From positions 18,719,515 through 18,783,514 of the forward strand of contig OY997591.1 of NCBI GenBank assembly GCA_963921825.1: DNA of 64,000 bases. Reading direction: 5' to 3'. The notes under the pieces are model-generated. The model saw only the letters and a program-made list of their open reading frames with translations. It had not been told where the DNA came from and ran no database searches. Position 1 is the first letter of the stretch; each line of letters opens with the position of its first letter. Made by a program: the position numbers and the translations under genes. This stretch comes from Erodium maritimum (lineage: Eukaryota > Streptophyta > Magnoliopsida > Geraniales > Geraniaceae). This document shows positions 44,080 through 55,333 of the stretch, in pieces.

Positions 44080-45688
44080 GAAAAAATGGAGGTAGATGAA
44101 AGAATCTTTAAACAAGCTTACAAACAAACACATCTTCAAGATAGAAGATGCTGAAGCTGATTGGGACTCCCTCTCGTCTTTACTCTTGAATCTAAAGCCT
44201 GGTACTCAGGAGGATGCTCTAGTTTGGCTTTGGGATCCAAAGGGCTTCTCAGTTAGAAAACTGTATTCATTACTTGAGCAACAAGGCACCCAATCTGCAG
44301 AAATCTGCAAATGGTCTAAATTTCTCTGGATCCCTGGTATTCCTTCAAAAATTACCGCCTTTGCTTGGCTAGCTTGTCATGAAGCAATCCCCTCAAAATG
44401 CTTCCTTGAATCCTGAGGTGTGTCTTTCTCTTTAAATGAACTCCTTTGCCCTCTCTGTCTTTGGGATCTTGAAGATGGCAGCCACATCCTCCTTCATTGT
44501 AATAAGGCCTGGCTTGTGTGGGGGATGGTTTCAAGGTGGTGGGGAATGGTCTTTATCATTTCAGGATCAGTTAAGACTCTTCTGATTGCTTGGCCTCAGC
44601 TACAACCAAGAAAATTCCAAAAGAATTGGGTCCAAATCTTCCAACTTACCATCTGGAATATATGGTTATCCAGAAATGCAAAATTTTTTAGGAATGAGAA
44701 CTCTTCTGCTGAGGACATTTTCCAAAAGATACAACACCAGTCTTACTCATGGGAATGGTATTCATTTCAGAAAACAAAAAAATTCTTCTCCTTCAGCTCT
44801 TGGTGCTCCTCCCCAAAAGCTTGCCTAGCTTGGAAGGTTTAATGTTTTATGCTGCTCTTGCTACTAAGGAACATCTCTAGTTTGGGGTTTGGGGGTCCTG
44901 GGGTGGTTTGGGGTGGTGTTGGGGAGTGTTGTGAGTGGTGAGGCTCCTTTTTATTGGGTTTGTCCTTCCTTTCTCTCCCTTTCTTTGAGTGTGGCAAGTC
45001 CTCTGTATAGGTTGGTGTGAGGGTAGCCCATTCTAGGTGAGTGTTTTTCTTTTTCTCTTTTCCTTTGCAGGTCTCTCTTCTTGCAGCATGGTCCTGTCTT
45101 CAGCTTCTGGTTTGTTTTGGCTTCCCTCAAGTCTCCAAGCAAGGATCATGATCAATATCAATCCATCTCAGCTATTTGTCTCCAAGCAAGGATCACTATC
45201 AAATCCACCTGTGCTCTATCCCAAACAAGGAACATACTCAACTCCATCACTGCATTCTTACTCTGCATCTGCTCATCTTCTCATCATATTCATAGATACA
45301 AGCTCAACATATTGGCAGCTACAACACCCTCAACTCAGTACCCCAATCCTCCTCATCTGCAGCAACCTCCAAGCCTCATTAGCATCTCAAACAGAAGCCC
45401 AACTTCATCCTCTGCACAACTCTAAGGCATTACAATCAATAGGAACAACAGCAAACACCTGTGCAATCTCAAGCAACACACTCCAAGCTACAATGGCCTT
45501 GGTTTAGACATCTTTGCACTTTTCAATCATTTAGTTCATGCTTTGGGGGGTTTCACATTCATACCCTCTTGTTTTGTTCACTGGGTCTTTTTTGTGCTTG
45601 TCTGTAGCTAGACAAAGCCCTTGTACTCCTTTTTAACCTCCTAAAAGGTTTTAATCTAAATTCGCTTTGCTGATCAAAAAAAAAATTA
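44080..45688 (+). mobile_element. 5'-truncated LINE
   Basis: Carries only the end of a LINE ORF2 plus an 840-base 3' region with short internal duplications (TCTCCAAGCAAGGATCA at about 45135 and 45180). It ends in an A-run at 45678-45687. A target duplication could not be identified with confidence. Its 5' end lies about 220 bases upstream of the DUF761 start codon, on the opposite strand. Confidence 0.65.
44096..44842 (+). pseudogene. LINE ORF2 C-terminus with zf-RVT domain
   Basis: One frame interrupted by a TGA at 44414-44416. The first part (ALVWLWDPKGFSVRKLYSLL, then WIPGIPSKITAFAWLA) and the cysteine/histidine block after the stop (LCPLCLWDLEDGSHILLHC) are the zf-RVT region that follows LINE reverse transcriptases. 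There is no RNase H-like domain after it, unlike the LINE at 35430, so it is a different subfamily. Confidence 0.75.
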
Positions 45689-47139
45689 TTAAGCTCAACC
45701 ATTACAACAAATCTTATCAAAAGAGATAAACAGGTCTAAAACCAAGATTATAATCGTGAAGCAAATCGAAAACAAACCTAACAAGGGGTGAAAACAAAGT
45801 TATCAGATAAGGTCTAACAAACCAAAAAATAACCAAACAGCACGAAGGTAACAAGCAAACACAAGGTACCCAACAAGGAGTAACCAAAGTACAAGAAAAG
45901 TTCTACAACTTACATTTTACTACTAAGAAGATCAACAAACTTTAAACCCCCAAAACCTAACTATTGTAAGTAAATACCACCCCATCTCATCGGGAGCACC
46001 AACTCGAAGAATTGAATGAACACCCCGACACACCGCCGATCAAATGACAAGAATAGGTCAAAGGTAAAAAAACCCGATACTTTAAACCCCTAGAAATGGA
46101 AACGGCGAGTCTTCAAACAAAGGTACCAAGACCTATAACCGCTCATCGTAGGCCAACACCTAAATAACCGACGAGCCCTCATCACCCAAGTGATTGGAAT
46201 AATGAAGAACAAACGAGATCCGATCCAAGGGACAAAGTAGTGCATTCACTACAACTAATCAGGCATGGGAGAGGAAAGAGTAACCTTACCTAGCCAGGCA
46301 CCCAAATAAGTCTGAAGCTCACCCAGCTTGAAGAAAAATCCAATGCAGCGCGTCAGAGGTGAGACCGAACATGTGTAGGTCCTAGACCGCCTCGGACAGC
46401 CACACCCCCAACTCTAAATGCTGAACTTTGTATCTCCGAAAACAACCCACAACTTCTCAGCACAACCACAGAGGGAGACGAATAGTATCGCTTGCCAATA
46501 TCCACACCAACCTCGGAAAAAAGCCTATTGGCTTAAACCACTCGAAAGAAGAAATTATGACGATTCTCGGGATGCAAAAACCGAGAAAGAAATAGGTCAC
46601 GGTGAGCAACGACGGGAGCACCGACCGGTCCGCAAGACTCACAAAGAAAAATCCGGAAAAACCATGGCTAGAGCAGAACAGTCACAACGGAGAATACTTC
46701 CAAAAAACGTGACCCACAGATGAAGTCGATGGTAGACAACGGAGTTCAAAGCATAGGTCAACGACGAGGCTTGACAATCTAGATCCACTCCAATCTACGA
46801 CCTGATCAGACGAGAAAAGAGTCCCACTATAGATCCAGACCAAGTCGCATGAAACGATGGAGAGACGTCCAGAGAGAAAATAAAGATTCAGAGACGATGA
46901 AGACGATGTAGATAAGTGATTCCAACTCCAACCAACAGGGTATTAATAGAAGCTTGGCCGTGGAGCCTAAACTTCGGAGGCGACGATGGAGACCAATCCG
47001 GTCAGAAATGGGTGAAAACACAAGTGTGCCGCTTGACAAAGGTAGAAAGGGAAAAGTAGATCTGGAACGAAAAGAAAATCAATGGGAGGTAAGAGAAGGG
47101 GGAAGAGGAGCAGAAGAAAAAAAGGGTAGGGTGGGGTTT
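45689..47139 (-). mobile_element. Non-coding LINE-like element (right part of it after the gypsy)
   Basis: On the minus strand this reads like a spliced-transcript-like, T/G-rich non-coding retroelement ending near GAGCTTAATAA at about 45690. Its 5' continuation is on the other side of the gypsy element, at 62278-62400, where a TC-rich leader starts. Joining both sides at the GGTTT duplication gives a continuous element of about 1.6 kb. No domain is encoded. The class is an inference from tail and leader style. Confidence 0.4.
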
Positions 47140-48069
47140 TGTAAAGACCGCCCCGGTTAAAAGAATTAATATTTAAATTAACAAATTGGAACGTCGTTGG
47201 TTGGAAAACGGGTTGAATTTTGGGTTAGATTCAAAAAAATAGAAAAGAGACATTGGGCTAAGCCAAACCAGGCCCAGTCAGCTGGACTAGGCCTAGCCTG
47301 CCAAACCCAATTCGCCGAAGCCCAAGCCTCTTTTCCCTAACCCTAGCTACAATGCCAATCTCTCTCACTCAGTTCACGCTTCCCGAGACAAGTATCCTTC
47401 CTCTCGATCTCTCTCGCTCTTCTCGCTCTCTCCCTCGACACCTCACCCCGACGACACTTTCCCCGGTCTCAAATTGAACCACCACGACACAAGAACGACG
47501 TCGGAACACCGTCGCCACGCCCCTGTGTCAGAAACCGAACCGCGCCGCCTCAATCCCTTCACCATCGCCACTACCGTCGCCCCGTCCTCGTTTTGAGCCA
47601 CGCAACACCGACAACGAGAAATCCAGGGCAGGTGAGCAATCTTTCTGGCCCGACTCACCTTCCCCATTAATCCTTTCCCTGAGAATCGCGCGCGCGCGAG
47701 CTCGAGTTGGCCGAGCTCGGTTGGAGGGACACGGCCGGAACTCCCGAGTTCCAGATCTACTGCTCCCACGCCGGCGAACCTCCCACGCCATCAGATCTGG
47801 AACGGAGGAGCCCTGGACTCGCACTAACGACTAACACTGTCCCTCCGAGCTCCCCTGACGTCGTCGCCGCCGTCGAGAACCAACCCTAGCCCCGTCTGTT
47901 CCCAGTCCTCAGCTCAACGAAACCCTATCCTCGCCCCGTCTCCGTTCCCAGCTCAGACCAGGACCGAGATACCGACCAGGCTTGGGCCAGGACCGGCACG
48001 GGCCTTGGGCCTCCAGACCAGTTGGGCCTCGGGCCAGGCCAGGCTAGGGCCCAATCCGAGTGCAGATCT

Positions 48070-48240
48070 AGGCTCAGGTCTGGTCGGGTCTGGACCTGGG
48101 TCTGGGTCGGGTCTGGGCCGGGTCTGGGTCGGGCTCGGGTCAGGTTCGGGTCTGGACTCGGATCCGGGTCAGATTTGGATCCGGTTTTCGGATTCGGGTC
48201 GGATCCGGTCGGACTCGGGTCGGGCCCGGGTTATCAGATT
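48070..48240 (+). repeat. GGGTCTGG-type tandem repeat in 5' LTR
   Basis: About fifteen imperfect copies of an 11-12-bp unit (GGGTCTGGGTC and variants), strongly G-biased on the sense strand. The second LTR has its copy at 56258-56420. Confidence 0.75.
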
Positions 48241-49384
48241 ATTTAATTGTTTAATTAATTTAAATGATTTAAATTTGAGAATTTAAAGGACTAAATTGAT
48301 AAAATAGAGGACTGATTCGAACTGTACCGGGACTGATGATCACCTTTACTTGTTAAAATCAGACTTTGACTTCGCCCGAGAAGACCGGAGGTAGGCCCGG
48401 ACGTCAGTAGCTAGAAGACGTAGTTGTTTATTCTTGAGGTAGGGAAAGTAGCGAATACCGGTTTAATTACGGAAAGTTACTAGTATGCATATTAGGTAAT
48501 AATAATAACCGGAAAGGTCCTAGTTGGCATATAGGATGTGATTCACTAGAATAACCGCTTTCAATTACTAAATAACCAGACGAGTCATAGATCGCATGTA
48601 GGATGTGATTCACTAGTTTAGCCGCTTTCAATACTTGGGAAATTGTCGTGCTGGTAGAATGGCCATGTCGAGCCTTAGGGTTGCATGTTGATTGAAATGC
48701 ACGATGCTTGTTGTAACGCTGATTGAGAGTCATAATAAGATTTATTCGGTGTAGCTTGTTGTGACTATGTGTGGGCAAGTGTGCCGTGGTTGATGTGATG
48801 TGAATCCTTGGTTGTGATATGATCGGGTGAGTGATAGACCGATTTGTGTGTTATAGTGAGTTGGCCCGGTCGATATACCGAGGTCAACTATAGCATTGTG
48901 ATGTGTGTCATGCTCTTGATGTGTGTTCGAAGAGGAGGTGCGTCCGGTATGATACCTACACTGAGAGAGTATGCCGGTGTAGAGTATCGAGGCCAAGGAT
49001 GGTGTGATCAGTACCCCGATGACTCGTGGTCCGAGAAGACGTCCGACCGAGGTGTGTGCCGGTCCAGTACATATGTTACCCCGCGTCTCAGTGAGGGGAA
49101 GATATCGGGACTGATGCTGTGTGGTCCAGTACGATATAAGTGGCTGTGTGCATTCGGTGATGTTGGAATCTGTGGTACGAAATCTGTGTTTGTCTCGCTG
49201 TGTGTTCTATACTTGTTGGTTGGCTTTGTGCGTTGTTTTAAGTATGACTATGGTCTTGTGAGAGTGATTAGTGACTGTTGACTTCCCGTGGGCGTTGTTA
49301 TAGTTGCGCTTTGCCAGTATGCCCTATTTGGACGGTTACTCGTGGTGGTGAACTGAGGTTCATAACCTTAACTACTTTTCCTAC

Positions 49385-49423
49385 TGAGCGAAAGCTCACC
49401 CACTTATCTTGTTGTTTTTTCAG
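49385..49423 (+). promoter_or_regulatory. LTR hairpin followed by splice-acceptor-like site
   Basis: TGAGCGAAAGCTCA at 49385-49398 followed by TTGTTGTTTTTTCAG ending at 49423. The 3' LTR copy is at 57605-57644, with one arm mutated. Confidence 0.5.
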
Positions 49424-49687
49424 GTGTTGAGCGGGATCAGTACTAGCAGGATTCGCAGAACTTGGGTGCTGGCGAGGGTTTTGGCTAGTGTCTAGTGACG
49501 TACTATGTTTTTGAACAAAACACTGCTTTTACTGTTTATTTAAGAGTTGTTGACCCTTTTTTTTGTCGGATTTATGGATTACATATTATTGTTTTAAGCT
49601 TTATTTACTTTATAGTCTGTTTCATTCATCTTCTTTTTAAGTTCACGTCTCGAGTCCGGTCAAAACTGGATTTGGGGCGTGACAATT

Positions 49688-49700
49688 TGATATCAGAGCC
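49688..49700 (+). other. Primer-binding site (tRNA-Met)
   Basis: TGATATCAGAGCC three bases after the LTR, one change from the usual TGGTATCAGAGCC. Confidence 0.8.
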
Positions 49701-50578
49701 TGGTTTCATTTTGAAATGGTTTTTCAAAACCTAGGACCGTACGTCAATTAGGTGGGTAGAGTTGGGTCGTTAGGTTGCTGTGTCGGTTACGCAAGTCGGA
49801 GATGTCCTACGCGTAGAAACGAGACGGAAAGAATCTCGCGTGGTGGTTGTCCGGCCTAAGTGCCATGGACTTTTTGTGAACCTGTGTGGTTGGTGTCGTT
49901 GTTTGAGTTAACTGTGTTCCAAAGTATGGACTTGGCCGGACGGTAAGAGTGAAATTACCGAGACCCGAGGTGTAAGTTGAGATAACTTGTTGTGTGCTGT
50001 ATTTGTGATGGAGTGTTGTGTACAAGTTGTGGTTGGTTGTCCCGCATAAGCGGATGGTTAGTGTAAATTACGAACGGGTCATGCCCGATTTTCTGCAGAA
50101 ACTGAAGTGTATGTACCATCACGATTCAGCTATAGGGGCCACTGTAGCTGGACGTGAATGGGGGGATGCCAAGTGGTTACAACATAATTCGGGGACGTCT
50201 GAACCGGGTTGTAACGACGCGGTGTCAACATGAATGTTATGTTAGAAAGAGGACGTGTTAAGAAATTGAAACGGAGCATATGTTGTGCATTGGGGAATTG
50301 CTTTGTGGTGTAAACTGTAGTCTGTGTGACTTTTGTGTGAAGTTGTTGTTGAGTGTTAAACTATGTGTGACCTCGCTTTTTGTATATATGATATATGTGA
50401 TGCACTAGTGTGCGGACTTCTCTGTTGTGTGCTATTGTGTGACTATACTATACGGAGTATATTATTACTATAAGTGCTAGTGGGGTGGACTGTGTGTGGC
50501 GTTAGTTATTTTAAGCGCGTTCTTCTTTTCAAGTTAAGATTCTGAACATGTGCGTTATCCGTGCAGAGGATTTACGAC
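49701..50578 (+). other. Untranslated leader of the gypsy element
   Basis: About 880 bases without coding signal between primer site and gag, rich in GTGTG words. Leaders of this length are usual in chromodomain gypsy elements. Confidence 0.5.
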
Positions 50579-53500
50579 ATGGCACCGAGTTATGTTCCAC
50601 GAGGCACGAGGAGACGGCCCGCTAGAGGCCGAGGACAGCCGTCGACTGCTGAATCGGCTGGAGAGACTAGTGCCCAGGGCGCACCCGCTGAGGGGCACGA
50701 GAGGGCTGAGACGGCCCAGGCGGTAGCTCTGGAGGAGCTGACCCGCACTGTTCAGGGATTGGCAGCAGCCTTTGCCCGGAGAGAGGCTGCAGCTCCGACA
50801 CCAGAGGTTGCACCTGCTGCCACTGCAGCGACTACTGAGGGACCTACTCAGGTCGACAGTTATACCGCACAGGCGCTGCGAGACTTCCGCAGGTTGGGTA
50901 TACCTGTGTTTTCCGGGGAGCCAGATCCCGAGGCAGCCAAGAGGTGGCTGGAGTGGATCACCCGCAACCTGGACACATCAGGGATCCTGAGTGGTAGCCT
51001 GAGAGTGTCTTTCTCAGCCTTCCGTCTGGAGGGAAAGGCCTACCACTGGTGGCGGCGCGAGGAGGCGCGAGTGGGAGACAACTTTACGCTGTTCAGACAA
51101 CGATTTCTCGAGCAATATTTCCCACAAGCAGTACTGGACGACAGTCGTCAGCAGTTCTTGGAGCTGCGACAGGATGGTATGTCCGTGTCCGAGTACGAGG
51201 CGAGGTTCACCTCCTTGTCTCGTTTTGCTCAGGAGATGGTACAGACTAATGACCCAGGTGCCGACGTTTCGAGTGAGGACTTTGCCATGCAATCGTGGAC
51301 CAGGTTGCTGTTTTAAGGACCCAGGTGTTTTCTGATCTGGTGGAGCAGGCCTTGACCGTGGAGCGACGATTCCGCGAGACAGTGAGGACTCAAGAGGTCA
51401 GGCCTAGATCGAGCAGCTCCCTGAGGCCATCTGAGACTCGAGATCCGAGGAGACAGAGGACCTCGGAATCATTTTGGTCTCAGCCACAGTTGAGAGGACC
51501 ACGACAGGTCGGGTCAGTGGCTTCTGTCGGGCCTTCCATGTCAGGGCGCACTTGCTATCGTTGTGGGCAGGCAGGCCACATGGCTCGGGACTGTCCAATG
51601 AGCGGCAGACCAGTAGACTGTCCGATGAGTAGACCTGAGGAGAGGTCGAGTGTCGGGCCACCACTGTGTCATCGATGTGGCCCGCCAGGACACTTCGCTT
51701 CCAGGTGCCCCGATCAGTTTTTAGTGGCAACAGCTCCGCGACCACAACATTCGCAGACTGAGCAGTCGCCACAGTTCCAGCAGCGTCAGGCTCAGACGCA
51801 GAGAGCTCCGAGACAAGCAGCGAGCGCGCCAGCACCGAGACAGAGAGCTGCGCAGCAGGTGGTACTCCCACCCCCTCCGAGAGGCGTACCCCAAGGACAG
51901 CAGGGTCGGGTATATGTTGTCACCGACTCTCGGGCTGAGTGACGTTCCGCCGACCATGAAGCTACACAGGGTACGTGGTTGCTTTATAATTCATGGGCAT
52001 CTTTCTTGTTTGATACTGGAGCATCTCATTCTTTCATCTCTTCTTTTTTTGCTCGTATGTTGGGGTTGAGAGTTGAGTTTCTGAGTCGACCTTTGTGTCT
52101 TAACACCCCAGTTATGGGAGAGGTAGTCTTGAGTACTGTTTGTCGGGCTTGTGAGATCCGAGTGGCAGATTGCCCGTTTTATGGTGACTTGCTTGTGCTG
52201 GACATGATTGTGTTTGACGTGATTGTGGGGATGGACTGGATGACGAGGTATCGGGCGTCGATTGACTATTGTCGTCGGCAGGTGACCCTAGTGTCGGGCG
52301 ACACGCTCGTTACTTGTGTTCTGGGTAGTAGGAGCGGAGTACTTATGTCTGCGTTGGCCGTGGGAGATGAGACGGAGACCGTACAGAGTAGAGAGCTACC
52401 GAGATTGGTATGCGAGTTCCCAGAGGTCTTTCCGAAGGAGCTGTCAGGATTACCGCCGGTGCGCTAAGTGGAGTTTAGGATTGACTTGATCCCGGGTACG
52501 ACGCCGATATATATGGCCCCGTATCGGTTTGCACCAGCCGAGTTGGTCGAACTGAAGCGACAACTCGAGGAGCTTCGGGAGAAGGGATTCATCTGACCGA
52601 GTGCTTCGCCGTGGGGAGAACCTGCCCTCTTCATGAAGAAGAAGGGTGGAGCGTTAAGGATGTGCATTGATTACAGGAAGTTGAACCGGGTTACGGTGAA
52701 GAACCGTTATCTGATGCCGAGGATCGATGACTTGTTTGATCAGTTGAGAGGAGCGAAGTGCTTCTCGAAGATTGATCTTCGATCAGCGTACTACCAACTG
52801 AGGGTTCGGGATGAGGATGTGGAGAAGACCGCATTTCGGACTCGGTATGGGCACTATGAGTTCTTGGTGATACCGTTCGGGTTGACAAACGCACCTGCGG
52901 CGTTCATGGATCTGATGAACTGGATCTTCCGACCCTACCTGGATCAGTTCATTGTGGTGTTTGTAGATGACATACTGATTTATTCGCCTAGTGAGAAGGC
53001 ACACGAGGAGCATCTGAGGACGGTGTTGACTTTGTTGCGTACTCATCAGCTGTACGGCAACTTGGAGAAGTGCAAGTTCTGGCTCGCCGAGGTGAAGTTC
53101 CTCAGACATGTTGTTTCCCGAGAGGGTATACTCGTCGATCTGGCGAAGATCGACGCAGTGTCGAAGTGGGCACGGCCCAAGAGTGTGTAGCTTCCTGGGA
53201 TTGGCAAGATACCATCGACGGTTCGTCCAGGACTTTTCACGTCTGGTCGCGCCGATGACCGCCTTGACCCACAAGGGGGCTGAGTTCATATGGACTGACG
53301 AATGCGAGCACTCCTTTACCGAGCTGAAGGCTCGTTTGACCACTGCACCCGTGTTGATAGTGCCCGAGCACGGGGTCGGGTATGATGTGTACTGTGACGT
53401 GTCCGGCGAGGGACTGGAATGTGTGTTGATGTAGTCCGGGAAGGGAATTGCATATGGCTCGAGACAGTTGAAGATACATGAGCGCAACTACCCGACCCAT

Positions 53501-55283
53501 GATCTAGAGTTGGCAGCAGTAGTCTTTTCTCTGAAGAGCTGGCGGCACTATTTGTGTGGAGAGCGATTCCGGGTGTTTTTGGATCAAAAGAGCCTCAAGT
53601 ACATTTTCTCCCAGCGCGATCTGAACATGCGCCAAAGGCGATGGATGGAGCTGTTGGAGGAGTACGACTTCGAGCTACTCTACCACCCGGACAAGCCGAA
53701 CGTCATCGCCGATGCCCTGAGTAAGAAGTCGACTCATAGCCTTGCTAGCATATCTGTCCGAGAGTGGGACATGATGGAGGAGCTGAGCATGTTTCGGCTC
53801 GAGCTCGGTGAGATCAACGATGGCGTTGCCATGTGTTCGTCGTGGCGCAGCCCACACTTGTTACCCGTGTGTTGGAGGCACAAGCCGAGGATGCCGAGAC
53901 GGCAGAGATCCGGGAGAGGATGATCAGCAGTGTTGACACCGAGGGCTGGGAGCAGAGTGCTGATCAGGGTCTACGTTACCGAGGACCGATGTTTGTGCCG
54001 CGGGGTTGTAGGGACGTCGTGTTGAGAGAGTGTCATCACTCCTGTCTTGCTGTGCACCCGGGTGGGACCATAATGTATCGGGACATCCGACGGCAGTTCT
54101 GGTGGAGCGGGATGCGTAGAGCAGTCGTATAGTTCGTTTCTAGATGCCTCACTTGTCAGCAAGTGAAGGCCGAGCATCAGCGTCCCGCTGGTTTGCTACA
54201 GCATTACCGATCGTAGAGTAGAAGTGGGAGCACGCCACTATGGACTTCGTGAGTGGCTTGCCGAGGTCGCCGAGAGGGCACGACGCAGTTTGGGTAGTGG
54301 TCAACCGACTGAACAAGTCGGCACACTTCTTGCCCATGAGGATGACAGATACAATCGATACTTTGAGCCGGTTATATGTTCGAGATATTATCCGTTTTCA
54401 CGGGGTGCCGGTGTCAATTGTGTCCTACAGGGATCCGCGTTTCACCTCCAGATTTTGGGAGAGCTTGTAGAGAGAGTTGGGGACTGAGGTCTTGCTTAGT
54501 ACAACGTATCACCCACAGACTGACGGTCAGTCTGAGCGCACTATCCAGATACTGGAGGATATGCTGCAAGCCTGTGTTTTGGACTTCCGAGGGTCATGGG
54601 AGGACCACTTACCACTAGCGGAGTTTGCCTATAACAACAGCTTCCAGGCCAGTATTGGGATGGCACCGTTTGAGGCGTTGTATGGTAGGCCGTGCAGATC
54701 GCCCGTGTGTTGGGCAGAGGTGGGAGACTGGAGTGTACTCGGTCCGGAGATTGTCCAGGAGACGACCGAGAAGGTCGCACTGATTCGGGATCGGTTGAGG
54801 ACCGTGCATAGTCGCCAGAAGAGTTATGCAGTTAGGCGGCACATGCCTCTTGAGTTTTCGGTTGGTGATCATGTATTTCTGAGGGTGAGCCCGAAGAATG
54901 GCCTATTGCTGTCCAACCGTGGAGGAGGCAAGCTGGCCCCGCGGTTTATCGGACCCTTCAAGATCTTGAGCAGAGTTGGAGCAGTTGTCTATAACCTTGC
55001 TTTGCCACCGCAGCTCGGGAACGTGCATAACGACTTCCATGTATCCTAACTGCGGAAGTACACCGCGGATCCCTCGCATGTTATTGAGTGGACGGACATT
55101 GAGGTGGCGGAGGATGTTTCGTATGAGGAGTAGCCAGTCAGGATTATGGATCGGCGAGAGAAGGCCTTGGGGGGCAGGACTATCCCACTGGTACGTGTGT
55201 AGTGGAAGCACCACAGAGCAGAGTCGACCTGAGAGCGCGAGGACGAGATCTGTGCGAAGTACCCCAGCCTGTTCGACCCTTGA
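50579..55283 (+). pseudogene. Gypsy gag-pol polyprotein, degraded
   Basis: Gag starts at ATG 50579 (MAPSYVPRGTRRRP) with the Retrotrans_gag fold at about 50870-51270. After a frameshift near 51290 it continues to two zinc knuckles (CYRCGQAGHMARDC at 51552, CHRCGPPGHFASRC at 51666). Protease: FDTGASHSF at 52009. Reverse transcriptase: 52620-53190 with FVDDILIYS at about 52960. RNase H: about 53400-53760. Integrase: HHSC...CLTC zinc finger at 54028-54160 and core 54240-54680. C-terminal GPFKILSRVG block at 54950 and chromodomain-like end to 55283. In-frame stops lie at 51940, 52465, 52594, 53432, 54130, 54468, 55047, 55131, 55200 and 55230. Further frameshifts are near 53188, 53840 and 54210. 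Several stops fit C-to-T changes at methylated sites. Confidence 0.9.
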
Positions 55284-55319
55284 GGTACGTCCGTTTTAAA
55301 TTTCGACGACAAAATTCTT

Positions 55320-55333
55320 TTAAGGGGGTAGAC
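55320..55333 (+). other. Polypurine tract of the gypsy element
   Basis: TTAAGGGGGTAGAC directly before the 3' LTR. Confidence 0.8.

Larger units (their letters stand above)
47140..49684 (+). repeat. 5' LTR of the plus-strand gypsy element
   Basis: 2545 bp, TGTAAAGACCGCC to GGGGCGTGACA. Compared with the 3' LTR it lacks about 70 bases near 49075. It holds the GGGTC-rich tandem region (48070-48240) and the hairpin/CAG module at 49385-49423. Confidence 0.9.

Noticed and set aside
45037-45507. 156-codon ORF
   Set aside because: It lies in the 3' region of the truncated LINE, with Ser/Gln-rich composition and a duplicated word. No domain.
48005-48286. Gly/Ser-rich ORFs (repeated in the second LTR at 56154-56468)
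   Set aside because: Translation of the GGGTCTGG tandem repeat.
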